From positions 1 through 37,564 of the forward strand of contig CAKUKP010000017.1 in NCBI GenBank assembly GCA_934663625.1: DNA of 37,564 nucleotides. The letters are read 5' to 3'. Numbering within the stretch: the first letter of the stretch is position 1; the number at the start of each line of letters is the position of its first letter. Below the pieces are notes generated by a model. The model had not been told where the DNA came from. It ran no database searches and worked only from the letters and a program-made list of their open reading frames with translations. Positions 1 to 7,431 of this stretch are shown one piece after another. Made by a program: the position numbers and the translations under genes. The stretch comes from an uncultured Clostridia bacterium. GTDB taxonomy: Bacteria > Bacillota > Clostridia > Christensenellales > Aristaeellaceae.

Positions 1-76
1 AACCGCCGTGTACCGGTCGGTACGCACGGTGGTGTGAGAGGTCGGCTCTTTATCTTAGGAGAGTCTCCTACTCGAT
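1..76 (+). mobile_element. 3' end of a group II intron (domains V and VI), 5' part outside window
   Basis: The first 76 bases fold like the catalytic tail of a bacterial group II intron. Domain V: lower stem 2-9 with 26-33, a two-base bulge at 24-25, upper stem 10-14 with 19-23 and a four-base loop 15-18. Bases 4-6 read CGC, the triad of class C introns, with the middle G (5) facing T30 as a wobble pair. Domain VI: GAG 36-38 pairs with CTC 71-73 and AGG 39-41 with CCT 67-69, leaving A70 bulged as the expected branch point; the inner stem is 46-49 with 60-63. The intron should end at about 76 (...CTCGAT). The reverse transcriptase gene and domains I-IV would lie left of the window. The insertion is 6-7 bases beyond the stop codon of the minus-strand M56 gene and is followed by a T-rich stretch. 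Class C introns typically insert next to intrinsic terminators. Confidence 0.82.
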
Positions 77-82
77 TTTTCT

Positions 83-1759
83 TTACCTGCCCAGCTCCAC
101 AGCGGCGGGATTATAGCTGATCATGATCGTTCCATCCTGATCGACGGTTTTGGAATACATCACGCCATTTTGAATCTCCTTCAGGATGTCCTCGTAGAAG
201 GCGATGGTTTCATCGATCTTTTCCTGCGTCCAGATGAAATCGCCGTCGCCGCTCGTCCAGCCTCTTTCGCCGAGCATACTCTGAAGCACGATCTTTTCAT
301 TTTCAAGCCATGCCTTATATCCGTCATACGTCCACCATTCAATATCCTGCGTCGGATAGAGCGCTTCAAATTCCACGTCGGTCAGCGGTTCGAAGGTCTT
401 TCCGTCGTCAAAGCTGTAATAGGTTCTGCCGTCGATAGGATTCTTATAGGACATGAGCGTGTTCGAATCCTCGGATGGATTGATCGCATTCATGTGGCGA
501 TCCACCAGCTCGCGGAACTCCTGTCGGGTAATGATCGTTGCGCCCGAAGCATTGCCCGAAGAATCGCGCTTGATGTTCAGATAAACGCCGTCTTCTGCCC
601 TTTCATCCGTATAGATGTCGCCGTTATCGTCGTAAATCGCCGCGATGGGTTTTCCCTGATAGAACCAGGAATGATCCTGATCCGTAATTCCGATCGCGGT
701 ATATTCCGTGCTCGGCTTTAATCCATCGCCGTTTTTAAAAGCAGCTCCAGACCCGATCGCAGACGCGCTGTTTTCTTCCGTAACTGCGCCTGCCTGCACG
801 GTTCCGACCGAAGTTTGCGCCGAGGTTGCAAAGGCAGTTATCGTTCCGGCGATGAGCAGCGCCGCCATGACGATCGAAATAATGGTTGTCTTTTTGATTT
901 TCATAATGGCTGTGATCCTTTCTTCAATTGCGTTTTTGCTGAAATGACTGCCGATCGGCGCAAAACCGCTTCGGGTTTCCTCCATCCGAATCAAAACCTT
1001 CGCATAGGAAGCCCGCACGTTTGCACCGAAACGGCGCACGACCGTTTCATCGCAGGATAATTCCAGATCGCGATTGGCCAGAATGTACATCACCCACACC
1101 AGCGGGTTGAACCAGTGCGCGCAGACGGCGGCGATCAGAAACAGCTTCGAAATCGTATCGAACCGCTGAATGTGCACAAATTCATGTTCCAATACGTATT
1201 TGATCGCCGTTTGATCCATCCAATCCGTCTTTTTCGGCATGAGAATCACCGGATGCAGCACGCCGAAGGTCAGCGGAGATGAAACGCGGTCGGATTGCCG
1301 GATGGAAATTTTGCGCCGCAGCGGATGGTTTTGCAGCCATCGTTGGGCGGCAGAATTTTCTACCGGCAGGGACATTTGAAATTCTCGAAGGCTTTTCCGG
1401 TAAACCGCGGCAAACGCGATTGTGCAGATCGCCATGCCAATGATCCATGCGATGTGCCATGCAGAAATCGCGCCTGTGCGCGCCGGAACGGAGGTACGCG
1501 CAGCGTTTACTGCTTCCATTGAAAGTGCAGGAAGAATCGCGGCGGGTGCATTCGTTGTCATTGCGGGCACATTTCGTCCGATCAGCGAATAGAGGCTGAA
1601 AGCGGACGGCAGCGAAAACGGAATCAGCAGGCGCAGCAGCGCGGCGCTCCAAAGCGCCAGAAACGTTTTTTTCGGCAGCCGGTTGATTGCCAGCGCGCGA
1701 ATCAGCGTAATTGCAAGAATCATTATGCCGCCCGCGATGCTCATGTGCAAAAAGCGCAT
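83..1759 (-). CDS. M56 family (BlaR1/MecR1-like) membrane metallopeptidase
   Basis: This 558-residue membrane protein resembles BlaR1/MecR1 sensor-transducers. The N-terminal ~310 residues hold several hydrophobic segments (about 8-24, 35-58, 100-120, 205-230 and 295-312) and the zinc-protease motif HEFVH near residue 192, followed downstream by the family's usual SCDE motif. The C-terminal ~240 residues are hydrophilic and do not look like the penicillin-binding sensor domain of BlaR1; they contain an acidic stretch (AIYDDNGDIYTDE) and no SxxK motif that I recognise. In known systems the sensor activates the protease, which leads to loss of the BlaI repressor. The gene follows blaI-like 1771-2130 by 11 bases and shares its promoter. 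The signal sensed is unknown. The ATG lies behind a GAGGTGATGGGGG stretch that can serve as ribosome binding site. Confidence 0.9.
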   Translation of the reverse strand: MRFLHMSIAGGIMILAITLIRALAINRLPKKTFLALWSAALLRLLIPFSLPSAFSLYSLIGRNVPAMTTNAPAAILPALSMEAVNAARTSVPARTGAISAWHIAWIIGMAICTIAFAAVYRKSLREFQMSLPVENSAAQRWLQNHPLRRKISIRQSDRVSSPLTFGVLHPVILMPKKTDWMDQTAIKYVLEHEFVHIQRFDTISKLFLIAAVCAHWFNPLVWVMYILANRDLELSCDETVVRRFGANVRASYAKVLIRMEETRSGFAPIGSHFSKNAIEERITAIMKIKKTTIISIVMAALLIAGTITAFATSAQTSVGTVQAGAVTEENSASAIGSGAAFKNGDGLKPSTEYTAIGITDQDHSWFYQGKPIAAIYDDNGDIYTDERAEDGVYLNIKRDSSGNASGATIITRQEFRELVDRHMNAINPSEDSNTLMSYKNPIDGRTYYSFDDGKTFEPLTDVEFEALYPTQDIEWWTYDGYKAWLENEKIVLQSMLGERGWTSGDGDFIWTQEKIDETIAFYEDILKEIQNGVMYSKTVDQDGTIMISYNPAAVELGR

Positions 1760-1770
1760 CCCCCATCACC

Positions 1771-2130
1771 TCATTCCGGTTCGCCGACGATCTGTTTCAG
1801 CTTTTCGATTTGCTCTGCGGAAAGCTTCTTCCGCCCCAACAGCGCAGCAAACAGCTTATCCGCCGATCCATCGTATACCTTGTTGATCAGTTCATCGGTT
1901 TCCGCTTCCTGTACCGCCGATTTGGGAATCAGCGCGCGGCACATGAAGCCCGGCTCGCTGCGCTCAATCGCGCCCTTCTTCATACAGCGCTTGATGAGCG
2001 TATAGGTGGTGTTTACGTTCCAGCCCAGTTCCTGGGTCAGCGCCTTTGCGATTTCCCTTGCCGGCATATCTCCGCTGCGCCAGAGCACATCCATCACCTT
2101 TAATTCGGAATCAAACAGTTTTACGTCCAT
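1771..2130 (-). CDS. BlaI/MecI family transcriptional repressor
   Basis: A 119-residue winged-helix repressor of the BlaI/MecI/CopY family. The N-terminal two thirds match the family: DSELKVMDVLWRSGDMPARE, then ELGWNVNTTYTLIKRCMKKGAIER, the recognition helix and wing. The C-terminal ~45 residues form the dimerisation and cleavage part. Length is normal for the family (about 120-130). It is first in a two-gene operon with the M56 protease 83-1759, the standard pairing in which the protease relieves repression. Start ATG at 2128-2130 is preceded by AAAGGAGG. The operators upstream (2152-2216) imply autorepression. I see no beta-lactamase in the window, so the regulon beyond this operon is unknown. 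Confidence 0.93.
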   Translation of the reverse strand: MDVKLFDSELKVMDVLWRSGDMPAREIAKALTQELGWNVNTTYTLIKRCMKKGAIERSEPGFMCRALIPKSAVQEAETDELINKVYDGSADKLFAALLGRKKLSAEQIEKLKQIVGEPE

Positions 2131-2151
2131 CGGAAAGCCTCCTTTGATAAG

Positions 2152-2216
2152 ACTACAGTAGTGGCCACACGAGAATAATACTACAGTCTTATCGTACTGT
2201 CAATACTACAGTAGTA
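2152..2216 (-). promoter_or_regulatory. blaI-M56 promoter with three BlaI-type operator copies
   Basis: On the minus strand a -35 TTGACA (2198-2203) and a -10 TATTAT (2175-2180) are separated by exactly 17 bases. Three ACTACAGT copies overlap or flank it. Palindromes: TACTACAGTAGTA at 2204-2216, just upstream of the -35, and ACTACAGTAGT at 2152-2162, in the leader. A partial copy is at 2180-2187, at the -10/spacer border. BlaI/MecI operators are built on a TACA/TGTA dyad, which these match, so autorepression is expected. Confidence 0.85.
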
Positions 2217-2256
2217 GTATATTGTTAATAACGTGATATGAAACGGTGGAAATGCA

Positions 2257-2292
2257 GAATAAAACAAAAAAATGCCGCCCTTGCGGGCGGCA
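2257..2292 (-). terminator. Rho-independent terminator of transporter operon 1
   Basis: On the minus strand the stem TGCCGCCC/GGGCGGCA (2285-2292 with 2273-2280) encloses a four-base loop and is followed by a T-rich run (2272 down to 2257). It lies just after the stop codon of the binding-protein gene. Confidence 0.92.
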
Positions 2293-2308
2293 CGGATTCG
2301 TCAATGAA

Positions 2309-3283
2309 TTAGTCGTAGAGCAGCGGAGCGATGTGCGCTTCGTCCATGTTGGTAGCGTCGTACCAGTAGCAGCCGGTATCAACGAACGGAACACCGAAAG
2401 CGTCCACATCATTCGCGCCGATATCTTCGCCGAGTACCAGCTTGCAGGCGGTCGCAACCGCCGCATAGCCCATGCCCACGGGATCCTGCGTGATCGCGCC
2501 GGCGATTTCGCCGGAACGGACGCCCGCCTTCAGCGCTGCGGAAGAATCGAAACCGATCAGCATGACCTTGCCGATCATGTTGATTTCCTTCAGACCATTG
2601 TACGCGCCGACGCACGCGCCTTCGTTGGAAGCGTAGATCAGGTTGATGTCCGGATTGGCGATCAGCATGGACTTGGCAATATCGGCGGACTTCAGATGGT
2701 CGCCGTTGCCGTACTGAATGTCCACAACTTCGATGTTGGAATTCGCTTCGATGTAATCCTTGAAGCCTTCCACGCGGGCAACCGCGTCCACGACGGTCTG
2801 AGAATGGCCGACGATCGCAACCTTGCCCTCGGTACCCATCAGACGGATGGCGTTTTCAGCGGCCAGTTCGCCCGCGGCGTAGTTGGAGGTGGAGCACTGC
2901 GCATCCGCCAATTCCGCGCATCCAGCGTCGAAACCGACGATCGGCATACCCTTTTCCTTGACGGAGGTCAGATCTGCCTTTACCGCCTGCGGATCGATCG
3001 CCGCCATGCAGACCGCGATCAGGTTTTCATCGGTGATGTTGGCGCGCAGAATATCCACCTGCTTATCGACCATGGTTTCGTCCTGCGGGCCATCGAATAC
3101 GATCGTTACGCCGTATTCTTCCGCGGCCTGTTCCGCACCCATCTTCACAGCCTGCCAGAACTGATGCGCTACGCCCAGCGGGAGTACCGGAATAAACTTG
3201 CCTTCGAGGGGCTTTGCTTCCGCCATCGCCGCGCAGGAGAGCAGCATGACCGCCAACAGTACCAGAGCCAAAATTTTCTTCAT
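2309..3283 (-). CDS. sugar ABC transporter substrate-binding protein (RbsB-like), operon 1
   Basis: A 324-residue periplasmic-binding-protein-like lectin of the ribose type (Peripla_BP_4). It has an N-terminal signal sequence (MKKILALVLLAVMLLSC) and then two alternating alpha/beta lobes. Recognisable family segments include AEQAAEEYGVTIVFDGPQDE near residue 50, IDPQAVKADL, IVGFDAG and the DPVGMGYAAV stretch near the C-terminus. LLSC is a poor lipobox and AMA-EA would be a usable type I cleavage site, so lipid anchoring is uncertain. It is last in the minus-strand operon ATPase-permease-binding protein, 49 bases after the permease. A small hairpin (3305-3324) and an AAGGAGG site precede its ATG. 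The ligand is probably a monosaccharide or cyclitol; the sequence does not say which. Confidence 0.92.
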   Translation of the reverse strand: MKKILALVLLAVMLLSCAAMAEAKPLEGKFIPVLPLGVAHQFWQAVKMGAEQAAEEYGVTIVFDGPQDETMVDKQVDILRANITDENLIAVCMAAIDPQAVKADLTSVKEKGMPIVGFDAGCAELADAQCSTSNYAAGELAAENAIRLMGTEGKVAIVGHSQTVVDAVARVEGFKDYIEANSNIEVVDIQYGNGDHLKSADIAKSMLIANPDINLIYASNEGACVGAYNGLKEINMIGKVMLIGFDSSAALKAGVRSGEIAGAITQDPVGMGYAAVATACKLVLGEDIGANDVDAFGVPFVDTGCYWYDATNMDEAHIAPLLYD

Positions 3284-3304
3284 TGAGGTATCCTCCTTCT
3301 ATTT

Positions 3305-3324
3305 TTTATCCCGTGTGGGATAAA
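3305..3324 (-). other. intercistronic hairpin upstream of binding-protein gene
   Basis: A perfect 8-base stem TTTATCCC/GGGATAAA with a four-base loop lies between the permease stop codon and the ribosome binding site of the binding-protein gene. No T-run follows it on the minus strand, so it is not a typical terminator. A likely role, by analogy with other transporter operons, is to protect the distal binding-protein mRNA from decay. Confidence 0.6.
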
Positions 3325-3332
3325 GCTCACGA

Positions 3333-4295
3333 TTAATTCGCCTTGCCGCGCTTGCGCAGAAGATCGATATAGACCGCCGCCGCCAGAACGATGCCGGTAA
3401 CGACCGTCTGCCATTCGGTGGAAACTGCCATGGAGCGCAGACCGTTGGTCAGCACGGAGATGATGAACGCGCCGATGACCGTACCGATGATGGAGCCTTC
3501 ACCGCCCGACATGGAAGTACCGCCGATTACGGCTGCGGCGATGGCTTCGGATTCATAGCCCGCGCCCAGCTGTGGCTGCGCGGAACCCAGTCGCGAGGAC
3601 ATCAGCAGTCCGGCGAATGCGGAGAACAGGCCGCTGACCACGTAAACCATGATCTTCCATTTGGTGGTATTGATACCGGACAGGCGCGCGGCTTCTTCGT
3701 TGGAACCGATCGCCTGCGTATATCTGCCCAGCAGCGTTTTGGAATAGAGCACCCATGCGATCAGTACGCCCAGCAAAAACAGCACGAACGCGTTATAAAA
3801 TCCTTCAATACCGCAAAAATTGCCCAGAGCGATTTTCTGATAGACGGGCGAATCTGTAAAATACACCGGTTTGATTCCGGAAACGACGAGGGACAGACCC
3901 TTGGTCATCATCTGCATCGCCAGCGTCGCGATAAACGGGGGCAGCTTCATCACTGCGATCGCAAAACCGCTCACGGCGCCGCAGAGCGCGCCGATCAGGA
4001 AACCGAACAGAATCGCCAGCCAGATCGGAAAGCCCCAGTTGACGAACGAGATGCCGCTCATCACACAGGAGAAGGTCATGGTCGTACCGATGGAAAGATC
4101 GATGCCCGCAGTGGTGATGCAGAACGTTACGCCCAGCGCCAGCAGGCCGTTTACGCAGGTGGACAGCGCGATGGTCATCACGTTCAGATAGCTTGCAAAG
4201 CCCTTCTTCATCACGGAGAAGAACAGGAACATCACGATGAGCACGCTTAGAATAATCAGTTTCTGGGTAAACGCCTTATTTTTCATGAGCTTCAT
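3333..4295 (-). CDS. sugar ABC transporter permease (RbsC-like), operon 1
   Basis: A 320-residue integral membrane permease of the ribose/xylose family (BPD_transp_2). It has about eight to ten hydrophobic helices. Family landmarks are GLLALGVTFCITTAGIDLSIG (residues ~49-69) and the cytoplasmic region GSNEEAARLSGINTTKWKIMVY (~197-218), which contacts the ATPase. Near the C-terminus EAIAAAVIGGTSMSGGEGSIIGTVIG is the usual glycine-rich segment. It works with the ATPase 4316-5812 and binding protein 2309-3283. The ATG is preceded by GGGAGG. It lies 20 bases downstream of the ATPase stop codon. Confidence 0.93.
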   Translation of the reverse strand: MKLMKNKAFTQKLIILSVLIVMFLFFSVMKKGFASYLNVMTIALSTCVNGLLALGVTFCITTAGIDLSIGTTMTFSCVMSGISFVNWGFPIWLAILFGFLIGALCGAVSGFAIAVMKLPPFIATLAMQMMTKGLSLVVSGIKPVYFTDSPVYQKIALGNFCGIEGFYNAFVLFLLGVLIAWVLYSKTLLGRYTQAIGSNEEAARLSGINTTKWKIMVYVVSGLFSAFAGLLMSSRLGSAQPQLGAGYESEAIAAAVIGGTSMSGGEGSIIGTVIGAFIISVLTNGLRSMAVSTEWQTVVTGIVLAAAVYIDLLRKRGKAN

Positions 4296-4315
4296 ATGTC
4301 ATATCCTCCCGTGAA

Positions 4316-5812
4316 TCAGTCGCGCATGGTTGCATATTGCATGATTTTTTCCTGATTGATATCCGAACCCGTTACTTCGCCGGTGATTTGCCCTTCGCAC
4401 ATGACCAGCACGCGGTTGCTGACGCGGATGATTTCCGGCAGCTCCGATGAAATCATGATAATGGCCTTCCCTTCGGATGCGAGGCGATCCAGCAGCTTAT
4501 AGATTTCATTTTTTGCGCCGATATCAATGCCGCGCGTGGGTTCATCGAAAATCAGCACATCGCAGTTGCGCGTGAGCCATTTCGCCAGAACCACCTTCTG
4601 CTGGTTGCCGCCCGATAAGAACCGCGCCAGCTGTCGAACGGAGGGCGTTTTGATATCAAGCTCGCCGATCATCGCGTCCATATTCTTCTTTTCCGCCTGA
4701 TCGTTTAAGAAGAAGCCGCCGGTCAGAAATTTCTTCATCGTGGCGATGGATGTATTGGTCTGAATGCTCAGCCCCAGCATCAAACCGAAGCGCTTTCGAT
4801 CCTCCGAAAGATAGGCGATTCCGTGTTTGACCGCGTCCTCCGGCGTGCGAATCGAAACCAGCTTGCCGTCTACGTAGATTTCGCCGCTCGTTTTCGGATC
4901 CGCGCCGAAGATCGCGCGCGCCGTTTCGGTTCGACCCGCGCCGACCAGCCCCGCTACGCCCAGAATTTCGCCCTTCCTTACCGAAAAGCTTACGTTTTGA
5001 ACCATGCGCCCCGCATTGATATTCTTCACTTCCAGCGCAACGCCCGCATTTGCAGGCACTTCGCGCCCGCTGCGTTCGATAAAAATCTCGCGGCCGACCA
5101 TCATGGAAATGATCTGCGCGGTTTCCACATCGCCGGTGTTCACGGTGGCGACGTAGCCGCCGTCGCGCATGACCGTAATTCGATCCGAGATCTGCTTGAG
5201 TTCTTCCAGACGATGTGAAATATGGATGATCGCCTTGCCATCGGCGCGGAGCATCCGGATGACGCGGAACAGATCGCGGATTTCATTATCCGTCAGCGCC
5301 GCCGTCGGCTCGTCCATGATCAACACCTTGGAATCGTAAGATAACGCCTTTGCGATTTCCACCATCTGCTGCTTGGCGACCGTCAGATTGCCAACCTTCA
5401 TCGCAGGATCGATATCCACATTCAGCCGCTTGAACAGTTCCGCAGCGCGTCGGTTCAGCACCGAATCGTTCAAAAACAGCTTCGCGCGCTTTTCTTCGCG
5501 CCCGATAAAGATGTTCTGCGCGACCGTCAGATGGTTCATCAGATTCAATTCCTGATGAATCATGATGATGCCCAGTTTCTGGCTGTCGCGCACGTTATTG
5601 ATTTCCACTTCCCTGCCTTCGACCAGAATGCGTCCGGAATCCTTGCTGTACACACCCGTCAGCACCTTCATCAGCGTGGATTTCCCCGCGCCGTTTTCGC
5701 CCACCAGCGCATGTACCTCTCCGGCGTTCAGGGAAAAGGATACGTCGTTCAGCGCCCGTACGCCCGGAAACTCCTTGGAGATATGCTCCATACGGATCAG
5801 TTCCTGTGCCAC
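4316..5812 (-). CDS. sugar ABC transporter ATP-binding protein (RbsA/MglA-like), operon 1
   Basis: A tandem ATPase of about 500 residues with two nucleotide-binding domains, typical of ribose/galactose importers. The first domain has Walker A GENGAGKST and Walker B VLIMDEPTAALTD. The second has a degenerate Walker A (GLVGAGRTE), then signature FLSGGNQQK and Walker B VLIFDEPTRGID, as is normal in this family. The gene is first in operon 1. No ATG sits behind the GAGGAA ribosome binding site. A GTG at 5810-5812 is spaced 12 bases from it and gives a normal N-terminus. A GTG at 5822-5824 directly abuts the site, and an ATG lies at 5789-5791, so the start is unsettled by a few codons. Promoter and LacI-type operator lie upstream (5855-5924). 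Confidence 0.92.
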   Translation of the reverse strand: MAQELIRMEHISKEFPGVRALNDVSFSLNAGEVHALVGENGAGKSTLMKVLTGVYSKDSGRILVEGREVEINNVRDSQKLGIIMIHQELNLMNHLTVAQNIFIGREEKRAKLFLNDSVLNRRAAELFKRLNVDIDPAMKVGNLTVAKQQMVEIAKALSYDSKVLIMDEPTAALTDNEIRDLFRVIRMLRADGKAIIHISHRLEELKQISDRITVMRDGGYVATVNTGDVETAQIISMMVGREIFIERSGREVPANAGVALEVKNINAGRMVQNVSFSVRKGEILGVAGLVGAGRTETARAIFGADPKTSGEIYVDGKLVSIRTPEDAVKHGIAYLSEDRKRFGLMLGLSIQTNTSIATMKKFLTGGFFLNDQAEKKNMDAMIGELDIKTPSVRQLARFLSGGNQQKVVLAKWLTRNCDVLIFDEPTRGIDIGAKNEIYKLLDRLASEGKAIIMISSELPEIIRVSNRVLVMCEGQITGEVTGSDINQEKIMQYATMRD

Positions 5813-5854
5813 CTTGAAAATCACTTCCTCGTTTCAATCGTGATTCTATACACA

Positions 5855-5924
5855 ATGCGCAATCGTTTGCGCATATCGCATCAACCAATAATAAAATTAT
5901 GCCACACCAAATTCCATTTTGCAA
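5855..5924 (-). promoter_or_regulatory. operon 1 promoter with LacI-type operator
   Basis: On the minus strand a -35 TTGCAA (5919-5924) and a -10 CATAAT (5896-5901) are 17 bases apart. About 15-35 bases past the expected transcription start lies the palindrome ATGCGCAATCGTTTGCGCAT (5855-5874), symmetric in 16 of 20 bases with a central CG, the form of LacI-family operators. A bound repressor here would block elongation. The half-site GCGCAA is shared with the promoter of the lacI gene at 13457, which is the likely regulator. Confidence 0.75.
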
Positions 5925-6028
5925 TTGACAATTCGCTGTAAATGTCATATTATTTTTGGCATATATTACTTAACAATCGTTCTGCGTGAATCATTCTTTA
6001 TCAATATTTGTAATTTCAAAAATTGGTA

Positions 6029-6057
6029 TGTACAGATAGCGGCGCGAATGATATAAT
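6029..6057 (+). promoter_or_regulatory. promoter of the AllA-like gene
   Basis: The -35 TGTACA (6029-6034, four of six consensus bases) and the -10 TATAAT (6052-6057, consensus) are separated by 17 bases, 47 bases upstream of the ATG at 6104. Confidence 0.65.
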
Positions 6058-6103
6058 GATTTCAGCCGCAAAAAGCGATTATTTTATGCAGGAGGATACT
6101 CAT

Positions 6104-6598
6104 ATGAAAACCATCAAAGCCATGCCGATCACGGCGGAGAATTTCAAGCCCTACGGATCGTTTACCAGCATTCTGGAGCCTTCCGGCAACTGCTTGCCCG
6201 GCGATGCGACCTTCTACCCCGATCAGGTGGAAATGAACGTATCGGGAGGCAGACCGATCACCTTTTCTCCGCTCACCGTAAAAAAGCCGGAGCGTATGAT
6301 CGTAACGCAGGCGGAATATCACAGCCACACCGGCGAAGGCGTGCTCATTCTGGATGATGACGCCGTGATGCACGTCGCTCCGCCGTCGAATAAGCAGATC
6401 GTGCCCGAAAAGACCGAAGCCTTCATCGTACCGAAGGGAACGATGGTAAAGCTCAATACCGGCGTATGGCACCTCGCTGCCCTCCCCATCCATAACGATC
6501 TTCTGCACATCATGATCGTTCTGCCCGAGCGCGTATACGCCAACGATTGCGTGGTATGCGAATACCCCGAGGATCGCCAGGTAGAAATCGTGCTGTAA
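6104..6598 (+). CDS. ureidoglycolate lyase (AllA)-like cupin protein
   Basis: A 164-residue protein related to the AllA family, small cupin-fold enzymes that release urea from ureidoglycolate. Shared features are the N-terminal ITAENFKPYGSF stretch, the central TGEGVLILDDD and the run EAFIVPKGTMVKLNTGVWHLAALP (residues ~108-131), the usual GVWH motif region. The ATG at 6104 is chosen because GGAGG (6091-6095) is perfectly spaced. It stands alone on the plus strand, divergent from transporter operon 1 and convergent with the creatininase genes. No other allantoin genes are visible. It may therefore act on a different ureido or acidic sugar compound delivered by the neighbouring transporters; this is inference. 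Confidence 0.8.
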   Translation: MKTIKAMPITAENFKPYGSFTSILEPSGNCLPGDATFYPDQVEMNVSGGRPITFSPLTVKKPERMIVTQAEYHSHTGEGVLILDDDAVMHVAPPSNKQIVPEKTEAFIVPKGTMVKLNTGVWHLAALPIHNDLLHIMIVLPERVYANDCVVCEYPEDRQVEIVL

Positions 6599-6606
6599 AC
6601 GCATAC

Positions 6607-6662
6607 AAAAAGCCCTAGATTTGTATATCGATCGTTTGATCATGACAACAAATCTAGGGCTT
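6607..6662. terminator. bidirectional terminator with 15-base perfect stem
   Basis: The arms 6610-6624 and 6648-6662 are perfect reverse complements (AAGCCCTAGATTTGT), with a 23-base loop. On the minus strand TTTTTG follows the stem, ending operon 2. On the plus strand TTATTT follows, ending the AllA-like gene. The two genes are convergent. Confidence 0.85.
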
Positions 6663-6687
6663 ATTTAGACCTAAATTGGTTTCGATT

Positions 6688-7419
6688 TTAGTCGATCCAG
6701 TTGATCTGTTTTTCGAGATTTCGTAGCATAACCGCGTTGATTTCTCTCCCGTATTCAGCAGAGGCATTCCTCGCTTCCTGACAGAACCATTCGCCGGTAT
6801 CATTATAGCGTTCAAGCTTGACCGTATCCGGACGGAAAGCCATGACGCAGCTTGTTTCCATCTTGCCAGCATGATCTGCTTCCACGGGTTCTCCGACTCC
6901 GGGACGAATTACCCGAATCCAATTCCAAGGATGATTGATGGATTCCGTACTTTCGTAAAAATCGGTATTGGTGTTGTTGCCCCACCAACCTTCCCCATCG
7001 CGATCCTGCAGGAATTTAAAAATGGTTGATCTTGCCGCCTTCATGATAGAAAGCTGCATCGGATTCAGATCCTCACTCTGATGGAACTGAATACAGTAGA
7101 TATTTTTCCATCCGTGGCGCAAAAGGGATTCGAATATGCCACAAAAGATGTGATCCAACGCATCGTAATCGACGTTGATGGAACATCCCTTTTCTGCACT
7201 CGTAACAGCATAGCTTGCAGGCCCATACCAGAAGGTTGGCATAATGACGCACTTGTGTTTTTCTTCGAGCATATTTGCAAGATCCTCAGGAATAATGCCA
7301 TCCGTGCCATAAGGATCGTGCGGTCCATGATATTCAAGAACGCCCAGCGGCATAATTAACGGCCAAAGCTCATTTTTAGCTTGTTCCAATTCTTGATGGA
7401 ATGCATATTCATATTTCAT
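6688..7419 (-). CDS. creatininase family protein (copy 1)
   Basis: A 243-residue member of the creatininase superfamily, zinc- or manganese-dependent amidohydrolase-like enzymes. Candidate metal ligands are E29 and H31 in GVLEYHG, D40 in YGTD, H113 and possibly E116 in QFHQSE, with DHAGKMETS (H183, E188) as the third motif. Where the archetype often reads HAGE, this protein has HAGK. GEGWWGNN near 143-150 is shared with both other copies in the window. It is last in operon 2, 12 bases after its paralogue 7432-8196. The superfamily includes creatininase, a formamidopyrimidine deformylase and an inositol-pathway ring-opening hydrolase, so the reaction cannot be read from family alone. The base composition is visibly more AT-rich than that of copy 3 (16525-17262). 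Confidence 0.88.
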   Translation of the reverse strand: MKYEYAFHQELEQAKNELWPLIMPLGVLEYHGPHDPYGTDGIIPEDLANMLEEKHKCVIMPTFWYGPASYAVTSAEKGCSINVDYDALDHIFCGIFESLLRHGWKNIYCIQFHQSEDLNPMQLSIMKAARSTIFKFLQDRDGEGWWGNNTNTDFYESTESINHPWNWIRVIRPGVGEPVEADHAGKMETSCVMAFRPDTVKLERYNDTGEWFCQEARNASAEYGREINAVMLRNLEKQINWID

Positions 7420-7431
7420 AATGCGATTCTC

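Noticed and set aside
2246..3286. Long open frame on the plus strand over the operon 1 binding-protein gene
   Set aside because: It is antisense to a well-recognised gene, has a His/Arg/Asp-rich low-quality product and no ribosome site or family resemblance. Codon bias of the real gene explains the open frame.
5855..5874. Catabolite (CcpA cre) site instead of LacI operator
   Set aside because: It shares the central CG and some cre bases, but the extended symmetry and the half-site shared with the local lacI-2 promoter favour the local LacI. CcpA binding in addition cannot be excluded.
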